Shown: positions 16,583 to 27,437, counted from the first letter of the stretch. The stretch: DNA of 64,000 nt from Yoonia sp. BS5-3 (GCF_038069655.2 NZ_CP150951.2:558001-622000), one strand, 5' to 3'. Numbers and translations: made by a program. Notes: a model not told the origin generated them from the sequence alone.

Positions 16583-17206
16583 ATGCCCGATATTAAATCC
16601 CTCTTCGCGACCCGCCTCTACCATGCCCCCCTCTCGGCCCACACGCCGACGATTGACCAAGATGAGCTGGAAAATTCCTGCCTCGTAATCGCCGGTGATG
16701 ATGAGGCCGGTCAGGACTGGTGCGAGGCCAATGATTTTCCCGGATATACCTCTTATGCGTCGCTGACTGATCTGCCTTGGCGGTTTCCAATCTTTGCTGA
16801 TCTGGTCAAAGCGCTCGATGCACATGTCATTGAATTTGCAAAGGATTTGCAATTTGATCTCGGTGACGGGAAACTGGTTCTTGATAGTCTGTGGATCAAT
16901 ATCCTGCCCGAAGGCGGCATCCATACCAGCCACATCCATCCCCATTCCGTGATCAGCGGCACGACCTATGTAGCGATGCCGGAAGGGGCCAGCGCGATCA
17001 AATTCGAAGACCCGCGCTCTGCCATGATGATGGCCGCCCCCACACGGCAAAAGGACGCCAGGGACGAGCTGAAATCCTTCTTTTACGTCGCCCCCGCCGT
17101 GGGTGACGTGTTGCTTTGGGAAAGCTGGCTTCGCCACGAAGTGCCCATGAACATGGCCGAGGAAGAGCGGATTTCGGTCAGCTTCAACTATGGATGGGAA
17201 AAATAG
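16583..17206 (+). CDS. TIGR02466-family protein, putative 2OG-Fe(II) oxygenase fold
   Basis: 207 aa. It opens with SLFATRLYHAPL, typical of TIGR02466 proteins. The mid-protein segment LDSLWINILPEGGIHTSHIHPHS, with several histidines, then SGTTYVAMPEGASAIKFEDPR and the C-terminal RHEVPMN...RISVSFNYGW give a double-stranded beta-helix pattern: an H-x-H-like motif, a distal H, and a late R. This suggests an Fe(II)/2-oxoglutarate dioxygenase, but the substrate is unknown. It is convergent with the fucose dehydrogenase gene (18 bp between stops). It is not obviously part of the fucose pathway. Confidence 0.75.
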   Translation: MPDIKSLFATRLYHAPLSAHTPTIDQDELENSCLVIAGDDEAGQDWCEANDFPGYTSYASLTDLPWRFPIFADLVKALDAHVIEFAKDLQFDLGDGKLVLDSLWINILPEGGIHTSHIHPHSVISGTTYVAMPEGASAIKFEDPRSAMMMAAPTRQKDARDELKSFFYVAPAVGDVLLWESWLRHEVPMNMAEEERISVSFNYGWEK

Positions 17207-17224
17207 CGCAGCCTTATCAATGCG

Positions 17225-18001
<777 letters not shown>

Positions 18002-19279
18002 TTATCCCCCCGTAAATGCATAGTCCGCCAAGGATTGCGCATGCATTTCAATCGAAAACCCCGGTGCGGTGGGCGGCATATAGGCCGCATCGCGGATGAC
18101 GCAGGGATCGCGGAAATGTTCATGCAAATGGTCCACATATTCAATCACGCGGCCCTCATAAGTGCCTGCGATACAAAGGTAATCGATCATCGACATATGC
18201 TGAACATATTCGCAAAGACCAACCCCGCCCGCGTGGGGGCACACCTTAAGCCCATGTTTGGCGGCCATCAGCATAACGGCCAATACCTCGTTTAGGCCGC
18301 CCAGACGGCAGCTGTCAATCTGCACCACGTCAATCGCGCCCTCCATGATGAACTGTTTGAAAACAATGCGGTTTTGGCACATCTCGCCAGTGGCCACCTG
18401 CACGGGGGATACGGCTTCGCGGATTTTGCGATGCCCGGCGATGTCATCAGGGCTGGTCGGCTCTTCGATGAACCAGGGCTGGACAAAGGACAGTTTCTTG
18501 ACCCAGTCAATCGCTTCATCGACCTCCCATACCTGATTGGCATCGATCATCAGATGAACGTCAGGGCCACATTCATCACGGGCGATTGTCAGGCGACGGA
18601 TATCATCATCCAGATCGCGCCCAACCTTCATTTTGATATGGCGGAAACCGGCATCCACGGCCTCGCGGCAAAGACGGCGCAGTTTGGCATCATCATAACC
18701 AAGCCACCCGGCAGAGGTGGTGTAACACGGATAGCCAGACGCCTTTAATGCGGCGACACGTGCCGATTTTCCGGCCGCTTGCTGCGTAAGAAAATCCACA
18801 GCCCATTCAGGCGTGATGCAATCGGTCAGATAGCGAAAATCGATGCAGCGCACCAATTCGGCAGGAGTCATGTCTGCGACCAATTGCCAAACAGGTTTGC
18901 CCACAGCCTTAGCCCATAAGTCCCACGCGGCATTCACAACAGCGCCAGTCGCCAGATGGATCGCGCCCTTGTCTGGGCCAATCCAACGCAGTTGACTGTC
19001 CGAGGTGACATGCCGCCAAAAACGGCCCATATCCTCGGCAATCCAATCAAGCGAAAGGCCAACGACCAATGGGCGCAGGGCCTCGATTGCGGCGATGCAA
19101 ATCTCATTGCCGCGTCCGATGGTGAATGTCAGACCATGCCCCTCAAGCGCCCCATCGGTTTCCAGAATGACGTAGGCGGCCGAGTAATCCGGATCAGGGT
19201 TCATCGCATCCGATCCATCCAGCGCATCCGAGGTCGGGAACCGGACATCGACGCTCCGCAGGCCAGTGATTCGGGTCAT
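18002..19279 (-). CDS. L-fuconate dehydratase (enolase superfamily)
   Basis: 425 aa, mandelate-racemase-type enolase. The catalytic K-x-K is HIKMKVG (Lys216, Lys218). The metal ligands are Asp246 in MIDANQ, Glu272 in FIEEPT and Glu299 in ATGEM, and the catalytic histidine is His349 in CPHAGG. These positions parallel the characterised L-fuconate dehydratase of Xanthomonas with a two-residue offset. It converts L-fuconate to 2-keto-3-deoxy-L-fuconate. It overlaps the FAH hydrolase stop by 4 bp. Function is known for the family; specificity here is inferred from residues plus the gene cluster. Confidence 0.9.
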   Translation of the reverse strand: MTRITGLRSVDVRFPTSDALDGSDAMNPDPDYSAAYVILETDGALEGHGLTFTIGRGNEICIAAIEALRPLVVGLSLDWIAEDMGRFWRHVTSDSQLRWIGPDKGAIHLATGAVVNAAWDLWAKAVGKPVWQLVADMTPAELVRCIDFRYLTDCITPEWAVDFLTQQAAGKSARVAALKASGYPCYTTSAGWLGYDDAKLRRLCREAVDAGFRHIKMKVGRDLDDDIRRLTIARDECGPDVHLMIDANQVWEVDEAIDWVKKLSFVQPWFIEEPTSPDDIAGHRKIREAVSPVQVATGEMCQNRIVFKQFIMEGAIDVVQIDSCRLGGLNEVLAVMLMAAKHGLKVCPHAGGVGLCEYVQHMSMIDYLCIAGTYEGRVIEYVDHLHEHFRDPCVIRDAAYMPPTAPGFSIEMHAQSLADYAFTGG

Positions 19280-20130
19280 GCCGGGCGGACCTTTTGTGTC
19301 TGTACACCCAGCTTATCGATGCCAAGGCGCATGACCTCACCGCCTTTCAGATAGACCGGTGGGGTCTGCCCCATGCCTACGCCGGGCGGTGTCCCGGTTG
19401 AGATAATATCGCCCGGCTGCAACGACATAAATCGCGAGCAATAGGAAATCAGATGCGGCACCTTATAGACCATCGTGGCTGTGCTGCCGTCCTGATAGCG
19501 ATGGCCATCCACCTCGCACCACATTTTCAGATTGTCATAGTCACCGACCTCATCGGGGGTAACAAGCCACGGGCCGGTCGGGCCAAAAGTATCGCAGCCC
19601 TTGCCCTTGTCCCAGGTGCCTGCCCGCTCAATCTGGAATTCGCGTTCTGAGACATCATTGACGACGCAAAACCCGGCCACATGGTTCAGCGCATCAGGCT
19701 CTTCAATATAGCTGCCGCCCGTGCCGATGATAACGCCCAGCTCGACCTCCCAATCGGTTTTGACGGAACCGCGAGGGATCTGCACATCATCATCCGGCCC
19801 CACAATGGCCGAGGTCCATTTGTTGAAAATCACCGGCTCTGGCGGGACGTCAAGACCGCTTTCTTCGGCGTGATCGGCATAGTTCAGACCAATACAGATG
19901 AATTTCCCTGTGGCGCCGACACAAGGGCCGAGGCGCAGATCACCCTGCGCTGTACCGGGCACCGCAGGCAGCGATTGTGGATCAATTGCGGCGATCTTTT
20001 TCAGGCTATCCGGCGCCAAGGCATCCCCTGACAAATCAGGGATCAACTGGCTTAGATCACGGACGATACCGTCCTCATCCAGCAGCCCCGGTTTTTCCTG
20101 GCCGCTTGGCCCGTAGCGCAAAAGTTTCAT
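19276..20130 (-). CDS. FAH-family hydrolase, probable 2,4-diketo-3-deoxy-L-fuconate hydrolase
   Basis: 284 aa. An N-terminal lid domain (MKLLRYGPSGQEKPGLLDED) is followed by the fumarylacetoacetate-hydrolase core: CIGLNYADHAEESG, then PVIFNKWTSAIVGPDD, WEVELGVIIG (acidic metal ligands), GKGCDTFGPTGPWLV and TGTPPGVGMG. In the non-phosphorylating L-fucose pathway this family cleaves 2,4-diketo-3-deoxy-L-fuconate to pyruvate and L-lactate. Database entries often mislabel such genes as ureidoglycolate lyase. It lies between the binding protein (hairpin in the 65-bp gap) and the dehydratase. Confidence 0.82.
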   Translation of the reverse strand: MKLLRYGPSGQEKPGLLDEDGIVRDLSQLIPDLSGDALAPDSLKKIAAIDPQSLPAVPGTAQGDLRLGPCVGATGKFICIGLNYADHAEESGLDVPPEPVIFNKWTSAIVGPDDDVQIPRGSVKTDWEVELGVIIGTGGSYIEEPDALNHVAGFCVVNDVSEREFQIERAGTWDKGKGCDTFGPTGPWLVTPDEVGDYDNLKMWCEVDGHRYQDGSTATMVYKVPHLISYCSRFMSLQPGDIISTGTPPGVGMGQTPPVYLKGGEVMRLGIDKLGVQTQKVRPA

Positions 20131-20154
20131 GATAGTCCCTTGGAATATAGTGCA

Positions 20155-20183
20155 GGTGACCCGGGGCTGTCCCCCGGATCACC
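20155..20183 (-). promoter_or_regulatory. Hairpin between binding-protein and hydrolase genes
   Basis: GGTGA.CCGGGG pairs with CCCCGG.TCACC around a 5-nt loop, with one mismatch. There is no U-run after it on the minus strand, so it is unlikely to be a terminator. Hairpins placed just after binding-protein genes commonly protect the upstream mRNA and raise the binding-protein level relative to the rest of the operon. Confidence 0.6.
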
Positions 20184-20195
20184 CGATTTGCCTGT

Positions 20196-21140
20196 TTAGT
20201 CGTAAAGAACGGCGGCGATTTGCGGCTCGTCCATGTTGCCGGCGTCATAATAGTAAAAGCCGGTATCGATGATCTCGGGCACGGTTTCGCCATTGATGGT
20301 CATCACCGCGGCTTTCACGGTTTCATAACCGATGCCAACCGGGTTCTGGGTGATCGCGCCCGCCATCAGACCAGAGCGCACAGCGTCTTTCTGCGCAGCC
20401 CCGCTATCGTAGCCAATGATCACAATGTCCGCCCCGCTTTCGGTGACGCCGTTCACCACCCCAATGGCCGAGCCTTCATTGGCGCCAAAAATCCCCTTGA
20501 TATCGGGGTTCGCCGTCAGGATTGATTTGGTGATTTCGGTTGAGATCAGGTGATCACCACCGCCATACTGGATCGAGACGATTTCGATATCAGGATATTT
20601 CTCGGCGACCTGATTGACGAAACCATCCACCCGCTCAATCCCGGTGACACTGGTCTGGTCATGCGAAATAATCGCGACTTTCCCTGCGCCGCCGATGGCT
20701 TCGGCCATCTTATCTGCGGCCAGCGCCGCCGAGGCGAGGTTATCGGTAGTGCAGGTGGTCACAGGCAAATCACTGGCCACGCCGCTGTCAAAAGCGATGA
20801 TCGGTACGCCGGCTGCATCGATTTCACGCAGCATGGGGATTGAGGCCTGACTGTCGACAGCGGCAAAACCAATCGCTGCCGGGTTCTTGGCCAGAGCCGC
20901 CGCCAACATGTCGATCTGCCGGTCAACCTGCCCTTCATTGTCGGGGCCTTCGAAGGTAACATCGACGCCGAATTCTTCGGCGGCCTGTTCCGAGCCCAGC
21001 TTGACCGCCTGCCAGAACTGGTGTGAAAATCCCTTTGAGATCAGCGGAATATAATGCCGTGTCTGACCAACAGCGACTGTCACACTGGCCAAAACGGTGG
21101 TCGCACTCAAGCTTCCAATCATTGTTCTTCTGTTCATCAT
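20196..21140 (-). CDS. Sugar ABC transporter, periplasmic substrate-binding protein
   Basis: 314 aa. A signal peptide with arginines (MMNRRTMIGSLSATTVLASV, cleavage likely after AVGQ) leads into a type-I periplasmic binding fold of the RbsB/PBP4 class: HYIPLISKGFSHQFWQAVKLG, AAVDSQASIPMLREIDAAGVP, IIAFDSGVA, IFGANEGSAIGVV and IIGYDSGAAQKD. It delivers a sugar to the permease encoded just upstream. L-fucose is the likely ligand given the cluster; the fold alone does not tell. It starts with GGGAGG 9 nt before the first of two ATGs. Confidence 0.87.
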   Translation of the reverse strand: MMNRRTMIGSLSATTVLASVTVAVGQTRHYIPLISKGFSHQFWQAVKLGSEQAAEEFGVDVTFEGPDNEGQVDRQIDMLAAALAKNPAAIGFAAVDSQASIPMLREIDAAGVPIIAFDSGVASDLPVTTCTTDNLASAALAADKMAEAIGGAGKVAIISHDQTSVTGIERVDGFVNQVAEKYPDIEIVSIQYGGGDHLISTEITKSILTANPDIKGIFGANEGSAIGVVNGVTESGADIVIIGYDSGAAQKDAVRSGLMAGAITQNPVGIGYETVKAAVMTINGETVPEIIDTGFYYYDAGNMDEPQIAAVLYD

Positions 21141-21183
21141 TATTTGGTTCCTCCCTTAGAATGATGATGTGATGAATGCCGCT

Positions 21184-22188
21184 TCACGCGGTCTTTTTGC
21201 GTCGAACTGTGTCTGCATAAACGGCCAGGATGATGATCACCCCGGTCACAACAGTCTGCCATTCCTGCGCGACGTTCAGGATACGCAGCCCGTTCAGCAA
21301 CACGGCCATGATCAGCGCGCCGATCAACGTGCCCAGGATTGTCCCTCGCCCCCCCGACAGGGACGTACCACCGATGACAACGGCGGCAATCGCCTCAAGC
21401 TCGTATCCAAGCCCCAGGGCCGGCTGCGCGGAATTCAGGCGCGATGCGATGATCAGCCCGCCGATCCCGACAATTGCGCCGGACAAGCTGTAGATCGCGA
21501 TTTTCCAGCGGTCCGTATTGACCCCGGACAGGCGCACGGCCTCTTCGTTGCTGCCAAGCGCAAAGCAATAACGCCCCAGCACCGTGCGGCTGAGAATATA
21601 AGACGCAGCCCCCGCTACGAGAAACAAGATTAACACACCATTGGGGACTGGCACCGCCGGGAATATCTCTCCGATCAGTGACCCACGCGAGATTTGGTCA
21701 AAACCTGGCGTGTCGTTAAAGTAAATCGGCCGCGTGCCCGAGACGACAAGGGACATACCCTTGAGGATCAACATCAGGCCCAGCGTGGCGATAAAGGGGG
21801 GAATTTTCATTTTGGCGACCAATGTGCCGGACAGGCATCCGGCCATGGCCCCGGTTGCGATCGCGGTCAGAACACCCAGCGGCAAAGGCAGACCCAGATA
21901 GGTCAGCACCACGCCGGTCATCACCGCGCAAAAGGTCATCAACGTACCGACAGACAGATCAATACCACCGGTGATGATCACCAACGTCGCTGCGATGGCC
22001 AGCACCCCGTTCACGGATGTCGCCTGCAAGATAGCCAGAATGTTGGCCGTTTGGAAAAAATTGGGCGAAGCGATGCTGAACCCGATCATCAACACCACGA
22101 GACTGGCGAAGGCGAGCAGTTTTTGGGTTGCCCCGCTTGCGGCCATTTTGGCAAATATCGTTTGGGGTGCGTCGCTTGCTGCGCTCAT
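21184..22188 (-). CDS. Sugar ABC transporter permease (RbsC-like)
   Basis: 334 aa with about 8-10 membrane spans. Family signatures are [25 protein letters not shown], followed by [39 protein letters not shown] and [19 protein letters not shown] near the end. It forms the inner-membrane channel of the importer. It overlaps the ATPase stop by 4 bp and is followed by the binding protein. Confidence 0.9.
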   Translation of the reverse strand: MSAASDAPQTIFAKMAASGATQKLLAFASLVVLMIGFSIASPNFFQTANILAILQATSVNGVLAIAATLVIITGGIDLSVGTLMTFCAVMTGVVLTYLGLPLPLGVLTAIATGAMAGCLSGTLVAKMKIPPFIATLGLMLILKGMSLVVSGTRPIYFNDTPGFDQISRGSLIGEIFPAVPVPNGVLILFLVAGAASYILSRTVLGRYCFALGSNEEAVRLSGVNTDRWKIAIYSLSGAIVGIGGLIIASRLNSAQPALGLGYELEAIAAVVIGGTSLSGGRGTILGTLIGALIMAVLLNGLRILNVAQEWQTVVTGVIIILAVYADTVRRKKTA

Positions 22189-23702
22189 GCTACCTGCTCC
22201 TGCGGGGTGGATTTTGTTTGTGTGGCCAACTGCATAATGCTTTCCTGGCTCGCCTCATCGCGGCTAAGGATGCCGGTCAGATGCCCTTCGCACATGACGG
22301 CAATCCGGTGCGACAGGCGCAGAACCTCAGGCAATTCAGATGAGATCACGATGATCGCCTTGCCCTGCTCGGCCAGCGCGACCAACAGTTTGTAGATTTC
22401 CGCCTTTGCACCCACATCAATACCGCGCGTCGGTTCGTCAAAGATCAGGATATCGCAATCACGCAAAAGCCATTTGGCGATAACGATCTTTTGCTGATTA
22501 CCCCCCGACAACAGCCGGACCTCTTGCTGGTCTGACGGCGTGCGGATGTCCAGTTTTCGGATATAATCCTGCGCCACCTGGGCCATTGCGGCCTCATCCA
22601 GCACGCCCGTCTTGCTAGCAAACGCCCCCAGATGGGTCATGGCGATGTTTTCGCGCACCGTCATACCGGTCGCTAAGCCAAAATGCTTGCGATCCTCTGA
22701 CAGATATCCAATCCCGGCAGCCACTGCATCCGCCGGAGACCGTATCTGCACGACCTGCCCATGCGCCTTGATCGTGCCACCCTCACGCGAATCAGCCCCG
22801 AATATCGCGCGTGCCACTTCGGTCCGGCCAGCGCCCATCAGCCCGGCAAGGCCTAATATTTCACCCTGGCGCAGTGAAAAACTGACGTCCTTGATCTCGC
22901 GCCCTCGGCGCAGGTTTTGCACCTCAAGCGCCACGGGGGCATCCGTCACATCCGGCAGTGCCAGCGCCGTTTCATCCAGCGCCCGGCCCACCATCATCGA
23001 AATAATCTGACCAACCGGCGTGGTTGCCGCATCAACCGTGCCGATGGTTTCGCCATCGCGCATCACCGTCACCCGGTCAGCGATCTGTTGCAGCTCGTCC
23101 ATTTTATGGCTGATATAGATGATCCCCACCCCTTCGGCGCGCAGTTTGCGCACGATGGTGAAAAGCTCTGCGATTTCAGCGTCGTTCAGCGCGGCGGTGG
23201 GTTCATCCATCACCAGCACCCGGCTGTTGAAGCTCAGCGCCTTGGCGATCTCAACCATCTGCTGCTTGGCAATGGTCAGCCGCTCCACCGGCACGGTGGG
23301 GGCCAGATCAAGGTTCATCTGCGCAAAAATCGCCGCCGTGTCACTATTCAGTTGTGCCTCATCCAGCCGTCCAAACCGGCGGCGCGGTTCGCGGCCGATA
23401 TAGATATTCTGGGCCGCGGTCAGATCATTCATCAAGCTCAGCTCTTGATGAATGATACAGATACCTGCATCCTGCGCGGCCTTCGGCCCGTCAAAGGCAA
23501 CAGCATCCCCGTCCAGCAGAACCGTGCCACCATCGGATTGATAGACGCCAGACAAGACCTTCATCAATGTCGACTTGCCTGCACCGTTTTCCCCCATCAA
23601 GGCATGGACCTCGCCCGGGCGCAGATCGAAATGGACGTTCTTCAATGCATGCACGCCGGGAAAGCGTTTTTCGATGCCGGTCATGGTGATCAGATTGCTC
23701 AT
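22185..23702 (-). CDS. Sugar ABC transporter ATPase (RbsA/MglA-like, two domains)
   Basis: 505 aa with two nucleotide-binding domains. The first has Walker [13 protein letters not shown], signature [16 protein letters not shown] and Walker [14 protein letters not shown]. The second starts with a degenerate P-loop [14 protein letters not shown], then signature [16 protein letters not shown] and [10 protein letters not shown]. This asymmetric layout is standard for carbohydrate CUT2 importers. It powers uptake of the substrate bound by the SBP two genes downstream. ATGA-type overlaps couple it to both neighbours. Confidence 0.92.
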   Translation of the reverse strand: MSNLITMTGIEKRFPGVHALKNVHFDLRPGEVHALMGENGAGKSTLMKVLSGVYQSDGGTVLLDGDAVAFDGPKAAQDAGICIIHQELSLMNDLTAAQNIYIGREPRRRFGRLDEAQLNSDTAAIFAQMNLDLAPTVPVERLTIAKQQMVEIAKALSFNSRVLVMDEPTAALNDAEIAELFTIVRKLRAEGVGIIYISHKMDELQQIADRVTVMRDGETIGTVDAATTPVGQIISMMVGRALDETALALPDVTDAPVALEVQNLRRGREIKDVSFSLRQGEILGLAGLMGAGRTEVARAIFGADSREGGTIKAHGQVVQIRSPADAVAAGIGYLSEDRKHFGLATGMTVRENIAMTHLGAFASKTGVLDEAAMAQVAQDYIRKLDIRTPSDQQEVRLLSGGNQQKIVIAKWLLRDCDILIFDEPTRGIDVGAKAEIYKLLVALAEQGKAIIVISSELPEVLRLSHRIAVMCEGHLTGILSRDEASQESIMQLATQTKSTPQEQVA

Positions 23703-24568
23703 GCGGCCTCCAATCCATAAAAACTGCGGGCCGTGCCGCCATAGATCGCAGCGCGTGCAGAGGCGCTAAGATCGGATAACAATGCATCGCTTAACACCGC
23801 CCAGCCCGCGTAATCCCCGGCCAAGGTCAAGACCGGCCAATCAGAGCCCCACATCAACCGATCAGGGCCAAACCACGTTAGCAAATCTTCAACGATCGGA
23901 CGCAATATCCGGGCGGCTTTCGGCAAATCCGCCTTGCACATTTCAGTCAGCAAACCGGAAAGCTTACAAAACGCACCCGTATCCTCCGCCAATTCGCGCA
24001 TCCCCTGGCGCCATGACGCCCCTTCGGTCCCGTCCATCCCTCCCGCGAGCGGCGGTTTAGCGGCGTGATCGATCACAACCTGCAGATCGGGGTTGGCGCG
24101 TGCAAATCCCAGCAGATGCGGTAGATGCCGGGTCGTCACCAACGCATCAAAACGCAGATCAGCGCGCAGCATCGCGGCAATGCAATCGGGATGGGTCTGT
24201 GTGCTGATCCAGTCGGACGCAGCAATATCCTGCAGCATCGGACGTAGTCCCTTAAATTTGGGATTGGTCGCCCAAAGTGCGATCTGCGCGACACTTGCTG
24301 GATTGCTTAGATCAACCCAACCAACGACGCCCGTCACCTGCGGGGTTTGCCTAGCAAGACCCAGCATAAAGTCTGTTTCTGCCATGGTCGCGGCGGCCTG
24401 CACCAAAACAGCGGCTTTAACGCCACAAACGTCCATTTGCGCCCCTAAATCCGCCGGCCCGAAATCCCGGGCAATCGGCGCAAGATCAGGATTGGCTGGA
24501 TCAAGCCATGCATAGTCACCCCGACCAAGCGACCATAGATGGCAATGGCTATCCACCCGGCCCGCCAT
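23699..24568 (-). CDS. Amidohydrolase family 2, probable L-fucono-lactonase
   Basis: 289 aa TIM-barrel hydrolase of COG3618 type: the N-terminal metal motif [35 protein letters not shown], a [10 protein letters not shown] histidine segment and the C-terminal MWGSDWPVL with its catalytic aspartate. Members of this group hydrolyse sugar lactones in the fucose and rhamnose pathways, giving L-fuconate here. It is the second gene of the operon, its ATG sharing one base with the preceding TGA. Confidence 0.83.
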   Translation of the reverse strand: MAGRVDSHCHLWSLGRGDYAWLDPANPDLAPIARDFGPADLGAQMDVCGVKAAVLVQAAATMAETDFMLGLARQTPQVTGVVGWVDLSNPASVAQIALWATNPKFKGLRPMLQDIAASDWISTQTHPDCIAAMLRADLRFDALVTTRHLPHLLGFARANPDLQVVIDHAAKPPLAGGMDGTEGASWRQGMRELAEDTGAFCKLSGLLTEMCKADLPKAARILRPIVEDLLTWFGPDRLMWGSDWPVLTLAGDYAGWAVLSDALLSDLSASARAAIYGGTARSFYGLEAA

Positions 24569-25317
24569 CAGATCGTCACGCCGCCATCGACAAGCAGCGC
24601 CTGCCCGGTCACAAACCGGCTCTCATCCGACAACAGATAGCGGATCATCGGGACCATATCGTCGACAGTGCCCAGCCGCATCATGGGCTGGCGGGCGACA
24701 AAATCCTTTTCGGCCTGCACCGGATCTGCGGCCTCGGCAATGCGCCCCCGCAAAGATGGCGTGTCGATGGTTCCGGGGCAAAGCGCGTTGCAGCGCACCC
24801 CCTGCCCGACAAAATCGGCGGCAACAGCCTTGGTCAAGCCAATCACAGCCGCCTTGGTGGCGCCATAGGCGGTTCGGCTTGGAAACCCTTTCACGGAAGA
24901 GGCCATAGAGGCCATATTCAGAATTGAGACAGAGCCCGTCTGCTTGGCCCGGTTCAGCATCCCCGGCAGGAATGCGCGGATCATGCGGACCATCGAAGTG
25001 ACATTCAGGTTCAGACTGGCATCCCAGGCGGCATCATCCAGATCCAGGATCGTGCCGTTATGCACCATGCCAGCACAGTTGAACAAACCATCGAGATCCA
25101 GGCTCTCTGCGGCCATTGCCAGAACGGCGTCAGGATCTGTGACATCCAGAACTTTGGCCTGAAGCCGACCGTCAATATCGGGCAAAGCCGCGAGCAGGTC
25201 GCGATCACGGTCCGTTGCGATCACATTGGCCCCCGCCTGCGCCAAGGCAATGGCACTGGCACGGCCCATACCTTGACCGGCTGCTGTAATCAGCAGGGTC
25301 TTCTCCTCCATCGACAT
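24568..25317 (-). CDS. 2-keto-3-deoxy-L-fuconate dehydrogenase (SDR family)
   Basis: 249 aa SDR. TLLITAAGQGMGRASAIALA is the nucleotide-binding motif with an unusual TAAGQG, followed by LFNCAGMVHNGTILDLDDAAW and the catalytic NMASMASSVKGFPSRTAYGATK (Ser, Tyr, Lys); it ends in LLVDGGVTI. The TAAGQG and VHNGTILD features match KDF dehydrogenases of fucose clusters. It oxidises 2-keto-3-deoxy-L-fuconate to the 2,4-diketo acid. I start at MSMEEKTLL because GGGAGGAA lies 6 nt upstream. It is the first gene of the operon, divergent from iclR. Confidence 0.83.
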   Translation of the reverse strand: MSMEEKTLLITAAGQGMGRASAIALAQAGANVIATDRDRDLLAALPDIDGRLQAKVLDVTDPDAVLAMAAESLDLDGLFNCAGMVHNGTILDLDDAAWDASLNLNVTSMVRMIRAFLPGMLNRAKQTGSVSILNMASMASSVKGFPSRTAYGATKAAVIGLTKAVAADFVGQGVRCNALCPGTIDTPSLRGRIAEAADPVQAEKDFVARQPMMRLGTVDDMVPMIRYLLSDESRFVTGQALLVDGGVTI

Positions 25318-25337
25318 GCCTGTTTCCTCCCGGCGTT

Positions 25338-25373
25338 TGATCAAATATGGTCCGACTATTCATATTTGGTCAA
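25338..25373 (-). promoter_or_regulatory. Operon promoter overlapped by a 12-bp inverted repeat (probable IclR operator)
   Basis: TGATCAAATATG (25338-25349) and CATATTTGGTCA (25361-25372) form an inverted repeat with one mismatch across an 11-bp spacer. On the minus strand TTGACC (25368-25373), an 18-bp spacer and CATATT (25344-25349) read as a promoter for the fucose operon, so the two arms cover the -35 and -10. A regulator bound here would block polymerase. It lies between the divergent iclR and the operon. Confidence 0.75.
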
Positions 25374-25439
25374 TTGTTTTTTTCTAGCGACTGGCCTATT
25401 GATCGTTGCAGCCGTCAGCCAAACAGGATGGAGCCCTGC

Positions 25440-26207
25440 GTGAACGCCCCTGATACAGCCGTGAAATATCGCGCCCCTGCCCTTGATAAGGGTCTCGACA
25501 TTCTTGAATTACTAGCTGCGCAGCCCGCAGGCATGACCCGCGGCGAGATCGTCAGGGCGCTAGACCGCGGCCCAAGCGAGATTTACCGGATGATCGAGCG
25601 TCTCGTGGCCCGGGGCTATGTTGGTCGCTCGGTCGAAGGGGACCGCTACGCGCTGACGATCAAGCTGTTTCAACTTGGTTCGGCCTTCCCGCCGCTGCGC
25701 AGGCTTGTCGCGCAGGCCCAGCCCTTGATGGATTTGTTTGCCCAAGACACCGGACAATCGGTGCATCTGGTGACCCCCGATTTGGGCCAATCATACGTTG
25801 TGGCGCAGGCCAGTAGTTCGTCGCCCTGGGAATTTCGGCTGCGGCTAGGGGCAGAGCTGGATTTATTCACCACGGGGTCAGGCCAAACCCTGCTGGCTTT
25901 CATGACCCCTGCGCAGCTGGAACATACGCTGAATATGCGGGGCGGCGCAGAGCGCGAGATACCCAGTCCTCTTGCCACAGCACTGGAAGAGATCAGGCTT
26001 GCCGGATACCGGATGGCGCCTAGCCAGCAATTGGTTGGGGTCAGCGATATTTCAGTGCCCGTTGCAACAGGCGGACAGGATATCGTCGGGGTATTGACCT
26101 GCCCGTTCCTGCCCCTGGTTGGCGCCAAGGGCAGCAGCGTTGAAACGCAATTGGCTGACTGCCTGAGCGCATTGCAAAATACAGCCAATCGGATCGCGTT
26201 GATCTAA
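25440..26207 (+). CDS. IclR-family transcriptional regulator of the fucose cluster
   Basis: 255 aa from a GTG start (GGAG lies 6 nt upstream; an ATG 12 nt earlier is the alternative). The N-terminal winged HTH covers about residues 8-70 (ALDKGLDILELLAAQPAGMTRGE, EIYRMIERLVARGYV), followed by the IclR effector domain with SVHLVTPDLG, TGSGQTLLAFM and DISVPVATGGQDIVGVLTCPF. It diverges from the catabolic operon over a perfect site for autoregulation and local control. The inducer is probably fucose or a pathway intermediate; that is inferred from context. Confidence 0.88.
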   Translation: MNAPDTAVKYRAPALDKGLDILELLAAQPAGMTRGEIVRALDRGPSEIYRMIERLVARGYVGRSVEGDRYALTIKLFQLGSAFPPLRRLVAQAQPLMDLFAQDTGQSVHLVTPDLGQSYVVAQASSSSPWEFRLRLGAELDLFTTGSGQTLLAFMTPAQLEHTLNMRGGAEREIPSPLATALEEIRLAGYRMAPSQQLVGVSDISVPVATGGQDIVGVLTCPFLPLVGAKGSSVETQLADCLSALQNTANRIALI

Positions 26208-26244
26208 AGACTGGACGGGAACGCCCGCCCTAAGCAAAGAAAAA

Positions 26245-26268
26245 CCCCCGGCGCAGATGCGGCGGGGG
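26245..26268. terminator. Bidirectional terminator between iclR and rplP
   Basis: A stem of CCCCCG/CGGGGG, extended by CGC/GCG across one mismatch, with loop AGAT. It is followed by TTTTTCTTTG on the minus strand and by TTAATTCTTTTT on the plus strand. It closes both iclR (plus) and the rplB-to-rplP block (minus). Confidence 0.85.
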
Positions 26269-26309
26269 CTTAATTCTTTTTGGTAGAAGGCCCCATGGGG
26301 GCCCTATGT

Positions 26310-26723
26310 TTACCAGTCTTCGCGAACGATTGTCCGTGTTTTAATCGGAAGCTTCATCGCAGCCAGGCGCAGGGCCTCGCGGGCGATTGGCTCGGACACG
26401 CCATCGATTTCGAACATCACGCGGCCTGGTTTGACCTTGCATGCCCAAAAATCAACGGAACCCTTACCTTTACCCATACGCACTTCGACAGGTTTCGAAG
26501 TCACTGGGGTATCAGGGAAGATACGGATCCAAACCCGACCTTGACGCTTCATGTGACGTGTCATGGCACGACGGGCGGCTTCGATCTGACGGGCGGTGAT
26601 CCGCTCGGGTTCGATCGCTTTCAGGCCGTAAGTACCAAAGTTCAGGTCAGAGCCACCCTTGGCCAGACCTTTGATCCGACCTTTGTGCAGCTTGCGGTGT
26701 TTTGTACGCTTTGGTTGCAGCAT
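26310..26723 (-). CDS. rplP: 50S ribosomal protein L16
   Basis: 137 aa. [20 protein letters not shown] is the standard start; [21 protein letters not shown], then [20 protein letters not shown] and [20 protein letters not shown] complete the L16 signature. It contacts A-site tRNA. It is the last gene before the fucose island; the canonical next gene, rpmC, is more than 10 kb away. Confidence 0.98.
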   Translation of the reverse strand: MLQPKRTKHRKLHKGRIKGLAKGGSDLNFGTYGLKAIEPERITARQIEAARRAMTRHMKRQGRVWIRIFPDTPVTSKPVEVRMGKGKGSVDFWACKVKPGRVMFEIDGVSEPIAREALRLAAMKLPIKTRTIVREDW

Positions 26724-26735
26724 ATCCTGCCCTCC

Positions 26736-27437
26736 TTAGCGGCGTGGGCCGCGAGGGACAGCGCCCTCTTGCAGCTCAGCGTTTTTGCGATCATGCGCAG
26801 ACGGATCATGCTCCATGATGTCACCTTTGTAGATGAACACCTTGATGCCGATGATGCCATAAGGCGTCATGGCTTCGTAATGAGCGTAATCAATGTCAGC
26901 GCGCAGAGTGTGCAGCGGCACGCGGCCTTCGCGGTACCATTCGGTACGGGCGATTTCAGCACCACCAAGACGGCCTGCCAAGTTCACCCGGATGCCCAGG
27001 GCACCCATGCGCATGGCGTTCTGAACCGAACGCTTCATGGCGCGGCGGAAAGAGACACGGCGTTCCAGCTGCTGACCGATGCTTTCGGCGACCAGTTGGG
27101 CGTCCAGCTCAGGCTTGCGGACCTCAACGATGTTCAGGTGCAGCTCTGACGTGGTCAGACGCGACAATTTCTGGCGCAGGCCTTCGATGTCAGCACCTTT
27201 CTTACCGATGATGACACCGGGGCGGGCTGCGTGGATCGTGACGCGGCACTTTTTGTGCGGACGTTCGATGATCACGCGGCTGATGCCGGATTGGGCGCAT
27301 TCTTTCTTGATGAAATCCTTGATGGACAAGTCTTCCAACAGCATGTCGCCATAGTCTTTGGTGTCAGCGTACCAGCGGCTATCCCAGGTGCGGTTCACCT
27401 GAAGACGCATACCGACGGGGTTTACTTTGTTACCCAT
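26736..27437 (-). CDS. rpsC: 30S ribosomal protein S3
   Basis: 233 aa. [20 protein letters not shown] is the N-terminus, the KH domain has [20 protein letters not shown] (the IGKKG loop), and the C-terminal domain [21 protein letters not shown] with [19 protein letters not shown] is conserved. It lies at the mRNA entry site. Its ATG shares one base with the rplV stop. Confidence 0.98.
   Translation of the reverse strand: MGNKVNPVGMRLQVNRTWDSRWYADTKDYGDMLLEDLSIKDFIKKECAQSGISRVIIERPHKKCRVTIHAARPGVIIGKKGADIEGLRQKLSRLTTSELHLNIVEVRKPELDAQLVAESIGQQLERRVSFRRAMKRSVQNAMRMGALGIRVNLAGRLGGAEIARTEWYREGRVPLHTLRADIDYAHYEAMTPYGIIGIKVFIYKGDIMEHDPSAHDRKNAELQEGAVPRGPRR

Noticed and set aside
20155-20183. Terminator inside the fucose operon
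   Set aside because: The hairpin has no U-run and the genes beyond it are needed for the pathway; I list it as an mRNA-stability element.
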